Positions 27,750-36,276 of a stretch of DNA of 64,000 nt are shown piece by piece. The position numbers were made by a program, and so were the translations under genes. The notes beneath the pieces are model-generated. The model saw only the letters and a list, made by a program, of their open reading frames with translations, ran no database searches and had not been told where the DNA came from. Position 1 is the stretch's first letter. The number at the start of each line of letters is the position of its first letter. Location: positions 620,001 to 684,000 of the forward strand of contig NZ_LVYD01000001.1 in assembly GCF_002077945.1 (NCBI RefSeq). The letters run 5' to 3'. Source of the stretch: Niastella vici. GTDB lineage: Bacteria > Bacteroidota > Bacteroidia > Chitinophagales > Chitinophagaceae.

Positions 27750-27804
27750 CATATTGAGAATTCTCAAGATCTCGAAATCCCGAAATCTCGAAATCCCCAA
27801 TATG
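27750..27804. repeat. 55-bp element with inverted ends and 8-bp tandem words
   Basis: CATATTG (27750-27756) and CAATATG (27798-27804) form perfect inverted ends. The interior contains GAGAATTCTC and then alternating 8-bp words CTCGAAAT and CCCGAAAT. It lies in the gap between GH3 and the LysE gene. It resembles the other two word-repeat elements in this window in design, not in sequence. Confidence 0.65.
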
Positions 27805-27859
27805 TTTTCCTACCTTGCGTTCACGTATAATAAAATTGGAAGATCTATAAGGAATCAGC

Positions 27860-28504
27860 ATGTGGCAAGCCATAATTTATGGGTTAACGCTGGGATGTAT
27901 ACTTGCGCTCTCTGTAGGGCCCGTAATATTTACCGTAATAAAGCAAAGTTTGAATAATGGACATACCGGTGGTTTGGCTTTTGTGACCGGGGTATGGATC
28001 AGTGATATAATATTAGTGGTTGTAAGCAATGCCTTTTCAGCATTTGTTACCGGGTTAATGGCTTACAAAAGTGTCATTGGCTATTTGGGCAGCACCTTTC
28101 TGGTGGCAGTTGGCATTTTTTATTTGTTCTTTAAAAAAGTGACCCTGCGTACCGATGCCGAAGGCAATGCCCTGAAATTCCGCAAACGCGACATGTTTAG
28201 GATCCTTTCCAGCGGCTTTTTATTGAATACCCTTAATCCCAGCATCTTTCTTTTTTGGCTGGGCACCGCATCGGCTTGTTCTAAATACAGTTTTAACCAA
28301 CGCTTCCTGATCTTCTCCATTTGCCTGGCCGTAAATATTGCTGCAGATATCTTAAAAGTAATGCTGGCCGGTAAATTGCGCAACAAACTTACCCTGCACA
28401 ACATTTCATTAATAAACAAGATCTCGGGCATCATCCTGGTAGGGTTTGGTCTCGTGCTCTTTTATGCTGCGTTTTTTCATCCCGACAGGATCATGGGCCA
28501 TTAA
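27860..28504 (+). CDS. LysE/RhtB-family amino-acid exporter
   Basis: Inner-membrane exporter of 214 residues. LysE-type features are LALSVGPVIFTVIKQSLNNGHTGG near the N-terminus (family: G-P-x3-x3-G-x2-G) and LLNTLNPSIFLFWLG in the middle. About six transmembrane helices are visible. The ATG at 27860 follows a purine-rich AAGGAAT stretch. The substrate (basic or neutral amino acid) cannot be assigned. Confidence 0.88.
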   Translation: MWQAIIYGLTLGCILALSVGPVIFTVIKQSLNNGHTGGLAFVTGVWISDIILVVVSNAFSAFVTGLMAYKSVIGYLGSTFLVAVGIFYLFFKKVTLRTDAEGNALKFRKRDMFRILSSGFLLNTLNPSIFLFWLGTASACSKYSFNQRFLIFSICLAVNIAADILKVMLAGKLRNKLTLHNISLINKISGIILVGFGLVLFYAAFFHPDRIMGH

Positions 28505-28599
28505 CAAATTTTGCTATAACAGATCCGCCGTTTCTTTTCAGCTTCCTTTAACAAATCATTAGTTAAATAACAAAACGGCCCTGTGTAACTTGTTGCCGC

Positions 28600-29175
28600 A
28601 TGAAGCAAGCTATACTATTAATATTACTGGTATCTGTAACGGAAGTAGCCTTATCCCAAACCTCAGATTTTATTGTATTAAAAAAACGGAACAACCGTAC
28701 TTTAAAGACCTACTATCCCGGCGCTTTTATTTCGGCCAAAACATATAATGGTTTCGCTATAAACGGATTTATAAAAGAGATCAGGAACGATTCTATCATC
28801 ATTCATCAGGAGGAACGGCAGCTGGTAAACAAGGGCTTTGGCATGGAGCTCGATACCGTAGCCTATTTGGTAGCGTTCGATTACCACGACATTAAATCAT
28901 TTCATTACACCAGTCAGTATACCTGGGGCCGCAAAAGAGGATTTGCTGTAATAACCATTCCCCGCCTGATGCGGCTGGGGGGCGTTGGCTTTCTCACTCT
29001 GGAACTGGTGAATACCGCATACAGAGGAGAATCCATTACTGCTAATAATAAACTGGTGCCTTTAGGCATTGCGGCCGGAGTGGCCGTCACCGGTTTTGCC
29101 ATTACTTATTTTCAGAATAAGAGCGATAAAGCAGGCGGCAAATACAAAGTGGTGTATGTGAAAAACAGCCATTAA
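28600..29175 (+). CDS. Exported hypothetical protein, 191 residues
   Basis: Not recognised. A signal peptide ends near EVALSQ (residue 20). A soluble region with IRNDSIIIHQEERQLV follows; this is the pattern of Bacteroidota proteins with a small beta-domain after the signal. There are then two hydrophobic segments (about residues 123-140 and 152-170), suggesting membrane insertion. The gene lies 95 bp after the LysE gene and 79 bp before mtgA on the same strand. A cell-envelope role is only a guess. Confidence 0.75.
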   Translation: MKQAILLILLVSVTEVALSQTSDFIVLKKRNNRTLKTYYPGAFISAKTYNGFAINGFIKEIRNDSIIIHQEERQLVNKGFGMELDTVAYLVAFDYHDIKSFHYTSQYTWGRKRGFAVITIPRLMRLGGVGFLTLELVNTAYRGESITANNKLVPLGIAAGVAVTGFAITYFQNKSDKAGGKYKVVYVKNSH

Positions 29176-29254
29176 GAAAATATTGTCACCCGCCGCAACG
29201 TTAAATGAACAGCAATCAAAATTGTATCTTGCAGGCCAAAGCAGTTCCCTACTC

Positions 29255-29959
29255 ATGTCAACTAAAACGAAAGAAAAAGCCCTTAGGATCTGGCGTATTG
29301 TAAAACGGACTTTACTCTTTCTGTTTCTATTCCAGCTATTTTATATTCTCCTGTTAAAATGGGTTGACCCGCCGTTTACCTTAACCCAATTGGGTAGCTT
29401 ATTTGGCGGAAATGGGTTGAAGCGGGATTATGTGCATATGAAAGAAGTTTCTTCCTATGCGCGGTTGTCGTTCATTGCTGCTGAAGACCAACTGTTTCCC
29501 GATCATAATGGGTTCGACTGGAAAAGCATTAATAAGGCGATGGAATACAACAAAAAGAAGCCCAACCGTATTAAGGGTGCGTCCACCATCAGCCAGCAGG
29601 TAGCCAAAAATGTTTTCCTGTGGCAGGGCCGCAGCTGGTTTCGTAAAGGATTGGAAGTGTATTTCACCTTCATGATCGAATTGTTATGGGGAAAGAACCG
29701 CATTATGGAAATGTACCTGAATGTTTCAGAAATGGGACCCGGTATATTCGGGATAGAAGCCGCCGCACAGAATTATTTTAAAAAGCCCGCCAAAAAACTC
29801 ACCCGGGCCGAAGCGGCTATGATTGCATCATGCATGCCCAACCCCAAAAAATATACGGTAAAACCATTATCAAGATATGTGGCTACCCGTTACCCCTGGG
29901 TTATGAAACAAATGGCCTTTTTGCAAAACGACCCCGATATTCAAAAAATACTGCAATAG
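29255..29959 (+). CDS. mtgA: Monofunctional biosynthetic peptidoglycan transglycosylase
   Basis: Polymerises lipid II into glycan strands at the inner membrane (GT51). The start at 29255 gives MSTKTKEKALRIW, then one transmembrane helix (about 17-35). GT51 motifs are visible: FIAAEDQLFPDHNGFDW with the catalytic Glu, KGASTISQQVAKNVFLW, GKNRIMEMYLNVSEMG, GIEAAAQNYFKKPAKKL and EAAMIASCMPNPKKY. No transpeptidase domain is present. The stop abuts the end of the convergent GT39 gene with no gap. Confidence 0.94.
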   Translation: MSTKTKEKALRIWRIVKRTLLFLFLFQLFYILLLKWVDPPFTLTQLGSLFGGNGLKRDYVHMKEVSSYARLSFIAAEDQLFPDHNGFDWKSINKAMEYNKKKPNRIKGASTISQQVAKNVFLWQGRSWFRKGLEVYFTFMIELLWGKNRIMEMYLNVSEMGPGIFGIEAAAQNYFKKPAKKLTRAEAAMIASCMPNPKKYTVKPLSRYVATRYPWVMKQMAFLQNDPDIQKILQ

Positions 29960-31651
29960 CTATTTCACTTCCAATTCGAATTCAGTGCTGTTGATGGTCG
30001 GGAAACCGGTCAGCACACTGCCGATACATATACGGGCGGTATATTTCTTTTTCGGTAAATAGGCGGGAATGTTAACTGTAAGCGTGAGGGTATTGCCGGT
30101 TAAATTTTTTACGGTAGACCCCGAATTAATAAGTGCTATTACATCCCAATCTTCATACAATGCCAGCCAGATGTTCGTTTCGCTATAGGCCGGCTGCTGA
30201 AACAGGGCTTTATAGTGATTGGGCGCACTGATCTTTGTATTTATTTGAATTGTGTGGGGTTGCGGAACAGAACAACTGATGCCTGAGAACAGCACCCTCG
30301 AAAATGAATAAAAACCTTTAACTATACTTTCATGCGGAAACGACCACCCATGTGGTTTAAAGATACTCCTGAGATACGCATCATCATCGGGCAGGTCAAC
30401 ATAAACATCTTTGCCGATCAATGAATCTTCTATAGGCCACATATTATAATTATTGCGGCGATAATAAGGCGAGTTTAGGGAGAATGCGATGTTTCCCGAA
30501 TAGAACCAGTATTTGGAAGCCTGCTGGTAGGTGTTTACAAATACAACCGGTAAATTCCCCGCTTTATTGCGTATCTCGGTTGTTCGTTCCCGGTTTCCAT
30601 GGAACTCATTCCGCTGTATCCAGGAAACGGCCGGGAACCAGGACATAAGATAAAGGCGGGCTGCCAGCACAAGTAATAAGGTAACCGGCAAACTTCTGTA
30701 TAACCATTTTTGCAATTGATAATGTTGTACCAGGTGCCGGTGGCTCAACACCATCAACGGTATAAAGGCTACAACCGTCCAGTTGGCTTCAACCCGGCCT
30801 TTGTAAGTACTTATAAGAAATATGATGTACGTACCGGCTAATGTGTACTTCAATGCCCGTTCCAGTCCAGAAACCGGGCGGTATCTAAACGCCCCCCACA
30901 GCAGGAACCAGCCCATGACCGGACCGGCAAAAAGAATTTGTCCAATCAGGTATTCGGTAGTGAACCTGAACTGGTAGTGCGAAGCATTCCGTTCGAACAA
31001 ATGATATTGAACCGAGGGGAAATTATGTTTATACTGCCAGTAAAGATGTGGTGCAAATAACACCAGGCAAACCAGTGCCGCTACGTAGGTATAACGGTTG
31101 GCAAATAATTTAGGGTTCGATAATAATGTAAAAGCGATCACCAGTATACCATGGTACTTGCTGTATAACATTAAAGCCATGCAAATGCCCAACAGCAGGG
31201 CGCTGATGTAATTGGTGTTTTGCAGGAACCGGTTGTACAACCAGAAGAAGAGTACTACAAAAAATAACAGCGGTATATCAGGAGCCGCCAGCATGCCGCC
31301 AATTTGTGCAACCACCAGTGATAACGCTACGGCATAAAATAATCGATCGTCTTTTTTACAGGTGAGTTGATGAACAAAATATATAGTGGCGGTATTCAGG
31401 ATAACAATAAACAGGCGAACGCCCAGTTCGTTATGAAAGATCGCATAACCAACTCTTATCAATGCAGCAACCATTGGGGGATGATCAAAATACCCCCAAT
31501 CTAAAAACCGGGAATACACCCAGTAATAGGCTTCATCATCGAGTAATTCTGTGGTGGCTGCCTGAATAATATTTATCAAAGCCCATCCAAGAAAAAATAG
31601 CAAACGATGATTTCTCTGCAGAGCGTTTTGCATACGACAACAACAATGCAA
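29960..31651 (-). CDS. GT39/ArnT-like membrane glycosyltransferase
   Basis: Polytopic GT-C enzyme of 563 residues that would transfer a sugar from a polyprenyl-phosphate donor on the outer face of the inner membrane. The family motif with the catalytic Asp is TELLDDEAYYWVYSRFLDWG near residue 37, followed by GYFDHPPMVAALI. About ten transmembrane helices follow, then a soluble C-terminal beta-domain of about 200 residues. ATGs at 31651 and 31633 are both possible. It is the third gene of a run with pnuC and the NadR-type kinase (17-bp gap). The acceptor is unknown. Confidence 0.88.
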   Translation of the reverse strand: MHCCCRMQNALQRNHRLLFFLGWALINIIQAATTELLDDEAYYWVYSRFLDWGYFDHPPMVAALIRVGYAIFHNELGVRLFIVILNTATIYFVHQLTCKKDDRLFYAVALSLVVAQIGGMLAAPDIPLLFFVVLFFWLYNRFLQNTNYISALLLGICMALMLYSKYHGILVIAFTLLSNPKLFANRYTYVAALVCLVLFAPHLYWQYKHNFPSVQYHLFERNASHYQFRFTTEYLIGQILFAGPVMGWFLLWGAFRYRPVSGLERALKYTLAGTYIIFLISTYKGRVEANWTVVAFIPLMVLSHRHLVQHYQLQKWLYRSLPVTLLLVLAARLYLMSWFPAVSWIQRNEFHGNRERTTEIRNKAGNLPVVFVNTYQQASKYWFYSGNIAFSLNSPYYRRNNYNMWPIEDSLIGKDVYVDLPDDDAYLRSIFKPHGWSFPHESIVKGFYSFSRVLFSGISCSVPQPHTIQINTKISAPNHYKALFQQPAYSETNIWLALYEDWDVIALINSGSTVKNLTGNTLTLTVNIPAYLPKKKYTARICIGSVLTGFPTINSTEFELEVK

Positions 31652-31668
31652 TCATAAAAAGAGTTCTA

Positions 31669-32202
31669 TTACTCAAATAAATCATTCACCGACTGAACGG
31701 CTTTTTGAAACCGCTCATCATAATTTCCGGAAATCTCAATCCAGGGAACAGATTGATTGGTCAGGATATTTTTGTAGATGCTGTATAACTGTTGTCGGCG
31801 GGTCAGATCGGGGTACTCACGTAAAATATCTTTTACCCAAGGTAAGTCAATATTGCATAAAAGGTATAAATCATATTTTCTTTTTGTAATCTGATCAGGT
31901 ATCCAGGTGTGGCATTTGCCAAAAACAAAATCACACCATACTTTCATTACGTACTGGTCGGTATCAATGAACAGTAATTTTGAATGGCCCGCTTTTTCAA
32001 TATAGCTTTCTTCAAGCGCCACCTGCCCCTGGGCAATGGTAAGCAAATCGTCGTAGGTATATTCGGTGCCATGTTGTAATAAGTATTCCCGGGCATATTC
32101 AGGCACCCAACTGGTTTTATAATAATTGGCCAGTTGTTCGCTCAATGTACTTTTGCCCGTTGACTCAGGGCCTATTACAACCACTTTTTTCATTATCCCC
32201 AT
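31669..32202 (-). CDS. NadR-type ribosylnicotinamide kinase (AAA P-loop)
   Basis: ATP-dependent kinase of 177 residues corresponding to the C-terminal domain of NadR; it phosphorylates nicotinamide riboside to NMN. Walker A is GPESTGKST (about residues 11-19). Further family blocks are WVPEYAREYL, FIDTDQYVMKVWCDFVFG and LYLLCNIDLPWVKD. No HTH or adenylyltransferase domain is present. The start could be 32202 or 32193 (MKKVVVIGPEST). It overlaps the pnuC stop by one base. Together they make a transporter-kinase salvage pair. Confidence 0.92.
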   Translation of the reverse strand: MGIMKKVVVIGPESTGKSTLSEQLANYYKTSWVPEYAREYLLQHGTEYTYDDLLTIAQGQVALEESYIEKAGHSKLLFIDTDQYVMKVWCDFVFGKCHTWIPDQITKRKYDLYLLCNIDLPWVKDILREYPDLTRRQQLYSIYKNILTNQSVPWIEISGNYDERFQKAVQSVNDLFE

Positions 32203-32870
32203 TAATTGTTTTTGCCAAAAAGGTCAACCTGTTCAGGAATTTTGTTAGCTGCTTTCAGTGCCCGCTTTCGCCATTCCAGTAATCCGAACACCGCCATTAC
32301 CAATAATATAAAATAAAAAACACTGGTGAACACATAATGCTTAACAAAGTATAACGGTATGGAGGCTATGTTGGTGACGATCCACCAGAACCAGCTCTCC
32401 ACTTTCTTTTTTGCCATCAGCCACATGCCGGTGAAAGCGGTGGAAGAGGCAAATGCATCGGCCCAGGGAATGGTGGCTGAATTAAATGCAGATTTAAGCC
32501 AGGTAAGTGCGCTGAAAATGGCAACATAGAAAAATGCACAAAATAATAGTTGCTGAACCCATTCACGGCCGGTGGATAATTGAACGGTTACCACATAATG
32601 CTGCTCCTGATCTTTTTTCACCCATAATACCCATCCGTAAATACTCATGATGGTATAATACAGGTTAACGCTCGCCTCGCCATACAGGTGGCCATCCACG
32701 CTCAGGAATATGTAAATTACGGTGCTGATAAGGCCTACCGGGTATACCAGAATATTTTCAATTCGTGAAAACCATACGCTGGCAATGCCTGCAAACACGG
32801 CAATATACTCCCACCACGTCGTGTTGCGCATGTCATTAACGAACTGACTGATTACTTCTTCGTACGTCAT
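32202..32870 (-). CDS. pnuC: Nicotinamide riboside transporter PnuC
   Basis: Inner-membrane facilitator of 222 residues, taking up nicotinamide riboside; the downstream kinase traps it as NMN. Seven or so hydrophobic segments are visible. Family motifs include GLISTVIYIFLSVDGHLYGEA, YYTIMSIYGWVLWV and SWFWWIVTNIASIPLYFVKHY (family: N-W-x-x-W-I-x-x-N). No TPP riboswitch was found upstream, which favours nicotinamide riboside over thiamine as substrate. It is divergent from the SDR gene. Confidence 0.92.
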   Translation of the reverse strand: MTYEEVISQFVNDMRNTTWWEYIAVFAGIASVWFSRIENILVYPVGLISTVIYIFLSVDGHLYGEASVNLYYTIMSIYGWVLWVKKDQEQHYVVTVQLSTGREWVQQLLFCAFFYVAIFSALTWLKSAFNSATIPWADAFASSTAFTGMWLMAKKKVESWFWWIVTNIASIPLYFVKHYVFTSVFYFILLVMAVFGLLEWRKRALKAANKIPEQVDLFGKNN

Positions 32871-32976
32871 GCTGTAAAAAAATGCAAGATAGTTCTATTG
32901 AAGAAATATTTATCGTGACCCAATTCTCCCCACGTCATGCCGGTTTCCGATATTTGACCAACAAAATAGTTATCAA

Positions 32977-33804
32977 TTGAGTTATTTTACCAATAAGACC
33001 GTTTGGATAACCGGCGCTTCTTCGGGCATTGGAGAAGCGCTTACGTATGAACTGGCCAAACAGGGCGCAAAAATTATTATATCGGCCCGCCGCGAAGCAG
33101 AGCTTAAACGCGTACAACAACAGGCCTGTCCGAACGGATCATCCGGGCAGGCCGGCGGCTCGAATATAGTCATTCTCCCCCTCGACCTGGAAGCTGCGGC
33201 GACCTTTCCTTCAAAAGTACAGGAAGCCGTGAGCGCATTTGGCCAGATAGATATCATGATCCACAATGGGGGTATAAGCCAGCGGGGTACGGTAATAGAC
33301 ACGCTGCCTGCCGTACAACGAAAAGTAATGGAGGTTGATTATTTCAGCTATATAGAACTTACCAGGCTGTTGTTGCCGCATATGCAACAAAGAAAGACGG
33401 GGCATATTGTCGCCATCAGCAGTGTTATGGGCAAAATAGGAACTCCCATGCGCTCGGCGTATGCGGCGGCCAAACATGCCCTGCACGGATTTTTTGATTG
33501 CCTGCGCGCCGAAGTGTGGAACGACAAGATAAAAGTGACCCTTATTATGCCGGGATATATTCGAACGCAGGTTTCCCTGAATGCGGTTACTGCTTCGGGC
33601 GAGAAATTGAATGAGCTGGGTAAAAACATTGGGCATGGCTACGAGGCGGGTAAAACCGCTCAACAGATCCTGCATGCGATACAAAAGGGGAAATTCGAAA
33701 AATATGTAGGCCGGCCTTTTTCACAGGAATGGATGGCCATTCACCTGATGCGGTTATTTCCATCGATGGCCATCAGGGTATTTAAAAATGCCGTACCGCA
33801 ATAG
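32977..33804 (+). CDS. Short-chain dehydrogenase/reductase with a palindromic in-frame insertion
   Basis: NAD(P)-dependent oxidoreductase of 275 residues. The cofactor motif TGASSGIGEA is at residues 13-22. The catalytic residues are Ser149 (ISSVMG), Tyr162 and Lys166 (YAAAK). The start is TTG at 32977: no ATG or GTG is available before the first strand (KTVWITG). Between RREAELKRVQQQ and IVILPLDL, where relatives have a short loop, there are about 12 extra residues (ACPNGSSGQAGG) encoded by a GC-rich hairpin (own entry). The last 23 bases overlap the convergent SRPBCC gene. The substrate is unknown. Confidence 0.9.
   Translation: MSYFTNKTVWITGASSGIGEALTYELAKQGAKIIISARREAELKRVQQQACPNGSSGQAGGSNIVILPLDLEAAATFPSKVQEAVSAFGQIDIMIHNGGISQRGTVIDTLPAVQRKVMEVDYFSYIELTRLLLPHMQQRKTGHIVAISSVMGKIGTPMRSAYAAAKHALHGFFDCLRAEVWNDKIKVTLIMPGYIRTQVSLNAVTASGEKLNELGKNIGHGYEAGKTAQQILHAIQKGKFEKYVGRPFSQEWMAIHLMRLFPSMAIRVFKNAVPQ
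33123..33153 (+). repeat. REP/RPE-like palindrome inside the SDR coding sequence
   Basis: GGCCTGTCCG (33123-33132) pairs with CGGGCAGGCC (33144-33153), with one G-T wobble and an 11-base loop. It encodes about residues 49-59 of the SDR, at a surface loop between two secondary-structure elements. It is more GC-rich than the surrounding gene. The position and palindrome recall in-frame palindromic elements known from Rickettsia. Confidence 0.55.
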
Positions 33805-34336
33805 TGCCATCATACAATTCGCAGAATTTTTTAAGGTCCATTAATCCCTGGGTAACCTGCTGTTTGAGATTTTTGTGCAGCATATAACCCATTAAACGCC
33901 CTATTGGGTAAGGGAAAGTGCCGAAGTTGAGCCAGGTGACCTTGGTTTCATCGGTGCCCCATTCTTCAAATTGCCAGTTATCGCGGGCAGAAACCTTTAC
34001 CGGTTTCAGCAATTCAAAATCGAAATGAATATGCCGTTCGTCAATGTCGCGCAGGGTAAGACAGCCCGCGCCGATCTTTGTTCGTTTCCATGAATATTTA
34101 TGGCCCGGCCGTTTCGATATACCGGTTATATTACTTTCACTGGGGCTATCTTTTGGCTGCCAGGGATTCCATAATATATGATTGTGAAAATCGGCCACTT
34201 TATCCATCACAAAATCACACGGCTTTTTAATTATAGCTGATTTCTCTATAAAATACCCATCCGGTAAAAATAAGGCGATGATCAACAGGAGCACTATCAC
34301 CACCACCAATGCTGCCAAAATATACAGAAAGGTCAT
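33782..34336 (-). CDS. SRPBCC-family protein with N-terminal membrane anchor
   Basis: A 184-residue protein: one transmembrane helix (about residues 3-24) and then a START/Bet v1-like domain (polyketide-cyclase/SRPBCC type). Typical blocks are FIEKSAIIKKPCDFVMDKVADF, WNPWQPKD and VTWLNFGTFPYPIGRLMGYM. It likely binds a hydrophobic ligand at the membrane. Its end overlaps the convergent SDR gene by 23 bp. No partner is evident. Confidence 0.8.
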   Translation of the reverse strand: MTFLYILAALVVVIVLLLIIALFLPDGYFIEKSAIIKKPCDFVMDKVADFHNHILWNPWQPKDSPSESNITGISKRPGHKYSWKRTKIGAGCLTLRDIDERHIHFDFELLKPVKVSARDNWQFEEWGTDETKVTWLNFGTFPYPIGRLMGYMLHKNLKQQVTQGLMDLKKFCELYDGTIAVRHF

Positions 34337-34410
34337 AAACCTGCTGTTTTGCTGAATTTACTGCATTCCCGCAACACAGCCAAGCCGGTGCATAAATAAC
34401 CGGCCACAAA

Positions 34411-35256
34411 TTAAAAGTCGAACCGCATGGTTGCCGTGGAATAAAACAGATTGTCGGCTTTTTGCGAACTGCCATTGGCTGTTACTACATTTTGGGGTAA
34501 AACATACGCAGGTGTTATGATGAAATTCATTTTGCCAATACCATATATAATGGAACAGGAAAGTTCATACGATAATATGCTGAACCGGCTGCTGCTTTCA
34601 GTTACAGTTTGTTGCCCGGCAGGAAAGATCAGAAACTTTTTTTCCTGTAGCCAGGTTTTAGAAAATCGCTGTGTACCAAAATAACTGTATGCTGCAGGCG
34701 TGATCACAATAACGCCGCTTTTCCCTACGGGGTCAATCCTGAAAGCATGGTCGAGCCCGGCATAGGCGCCAAAATCAGTTTGATTGCTGAATTTCGCATC
34801 GGCCCCACCGTTTACAGAAATCACTTTGTTGGTATTGGTGAATCTTATGCCTGCCTGTTCTTTTACTACTGATTGCAATAAGCTTATATCGGCATTGTAA
34901 AAAAAGCGGGCACCAAAAATACTTCCGCTCCAATTGCCTTTTTTGTTTTTGAACTTGTAACCTGCCTCTATGGTAGTAGCTCCATAGGAAGTAGCAATGG
35001 CATTATTGATGAAAATAAAATTCGAGAACAGGTACAATCCATTACTTAGCGTAATGCCGGCAAAAGGATAGAAAGCCTGGCTTTTAAGACTGTCGGTTCT
35101 GCCATAATAATTGAGCCCCGAATTAAATGATACGCCGGCGGTAAAAGTTATTTTCTTTTTTGCAGAAGTGACAACGGAATCGGTTTGTTGCGCCTGTAAT
35201 ACCAGGCATGCAATAGCCAATGGAAAAAGGGTGATTACTTTTTTCATAAAAACCAT
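34411..35256 (-). CDS. Predicted outer-membrane beta-barrel protein
   Basis: A 281-residue exported protein not assigned to a named family. The signal peptide ends near LVLQAQ; the true start may be the MKK at 35247 rather than 35256. The mature part alternates polar and hydrophobic residues with many aromatic strand ends. It closes with YSTATMRFDF, whose C-terminal Phe is typical of outer-membrane barrels. It may be cotranscribed with the 209-residue secreted gene upstream, although a hairpin lies between them. The function is unknown. Confidence 0.7.
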   Translation of the reverse strand: MVFMKKVITLFPLAIACLVLQAQQTDSVVTSAKKKITFTAGVSFNSGLNYYGRTDSLKSQAFYPFAGITLSNGLYLFSNFIFINNAIATSYGATTIEAGYKFKNKKGNWSGSIFGARFFYNADISLLQSVVKEQAGIRFTNTNKVISVNGGADAKFSNQTDFGAYAGLDHAFRIDPVGKSGVIVITPAAYSYFGTQRFSKTWLQEKKFLIFPAGQQTVTESSSRFSILSYELSCSIIYGIGKMNFIITPAYVLPQNVVTANGSSQKADNLFYSTATMRFDF

Positions 35257-35278
35257 GTTGAAAGTGCGGGTTGAAAAT

Positions 35279-35305
35279 ACCTTCCCGGTCCATGACCGGG
35301 AAGGT
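35279..35305 (-). terminator. Hairpin between the low-complexity gene and the barrel gene
   Basis: ACCTTCCCGGT (35279-35289) pairs perfectly with ACCGGGAAGGT (35295-35305). On the minus strand it is followed only by ATTTTC, so termination may be partial. That would allow some read-through into the downstream barrel gene. Confidence 0.6.
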
Positions 35306-35321
35306 TATAGAAGCATAGGGA

Positions 35322-35951
35322 CTATTGTTTGCTGGCTGTTACGGCAGTTTCACTGCTTGCCTGGGTAGATGAAGAAACGGACGTGTTTGAAGCGGTTTCT
35401 TTCACTGCTTTTGCGGTGTTGGCAGTAGTTGATCTTACTTTTCCGGCTGTTTGCTGGGTTTTTTCAACGGCCACTTCTTTTGTTTTTTGAACTTTTTCTA
35501 TTGCGGCGCCGGGTACCTGGTTGCCCGCCTGGTTATTTGAATTGCTGTTAATGGTAACGCCATTACCAGCACCTGCAGCTACAGCCACGTTGTTATCACT
35601 GTTAAGTGTAGTAGCTGACCCTGCATTGCCCTGCGCATTGGCGCCGGCATTGGCATTCACAGTAGTATTACTTGTTACATTACTTACCTGCGAACCGGCA
35701 TTGGCTGCACCTTTCTTTGTTGCTGAAACAGTATTGGCTGTCACCGATCTGGTGGTATTCACTGTTTTTTGTGAGGCACTTTGAACACTTGAATGGGTCG
35801 ATTGAACGGCTGTGCTGGCACCGCTGGTACTAATACTGGAAGCAGTATGCAAGGTGGCCGAAGTAGCGCCACCCAAACTGAGCTGTGCTTTTGAAACTGT
35901 TGCGATCATTGTGGCTGCTGCAGTAGTAATAAACAGGATGTGTACTTTCAT
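35322..35951 (-). CDS. Secreted low-complexity Ala/Ser/Thr/Asn-rich protein
   Basis: A 209-residue exported protein; the signal peptide ends near TVSKAQ (residue 23). The mature chain is almost wholly built from A, S, T, N, V, G, Q and K, with no cysteine or tryptophan. It has an Asn/Gly/Ala-rich centre and a Lys/Glu/Thr-rich C-terminal helix-like segment (KVQKTKEVAVEKTQQTAGKV). It is not recognised as a known family. It could be a surface or periplasmic fibre-like or intrinsically disordered protein. The open frame is clear, and the signal peptide supports it as real. Confidence 0.75.
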   Translation of the reverse strand: MKVHILFITTAAATMIATVSKAQLSLGGATSATLHTASSISTSGASTAVQSTHSSVQSASQKTVNTTRSVTANTVSATKKGAANAGSQVSNVTSNTTVNANAGANAQGNAGSATTLNSDNNVAVAAGAGNGVTINSNSNNQAGNQVPGAAIEKVQKTKEVAVEKTQQTAGKVRSTTANTAKAVKETASNTSVSSSTQASSETAVTASKQ

Positions 35952-36276
35952 AAATCTTGATTTTAGTTAAATAAATAGTCGTTTTATGGTTAAGACAAAG
36001 GTTGCCTTCTTCAACCGGCTGCATGGGAAATATGCTGCCTGTTGAAACAAATCAGTGCCATTAAAATTTTAGCTGTTCAGATAAGGGGTACGCTTAGGGG
36101 GTAAGTACAGGTTGTACTATCTGGGTTCTTGTTTTGACCTTTTCGATGGATAATGGTTTAATCGGTCTTCTACGGTTTATGAAAGGTGAAATTTTCCCGT
36201 TCACATATGTACAAAAAAAGACCTTCCCTTTTGGGGAAGGTTTAAAAACGCGTTAAATTATATTAACAGAGATATG
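35952..36276. other. Gap between the low-complexity gene and nfu
   Basis: This 325-bp stretch holds the leader of the low-complexity gene (its first 40 bases are AT-rich) and, at the right end, the nfu terminator. Nothing else is recognised. Confidence 0.5.
36213..36241 (-). terminator. Intrinsic terminator of nfu
   Basis: ACCTTCCC (36221-36228) pairs with GGGAAGGT (36234-36241). On the minus strand it is followed by C and seven T (36213-36219). Confidence 0.85.

Noticed and set aside
32871-32976. TPP or other riboswitch upstream of pnuC
   Set aside because: No conserved riboswitch core was seen in the 106-bp gap.
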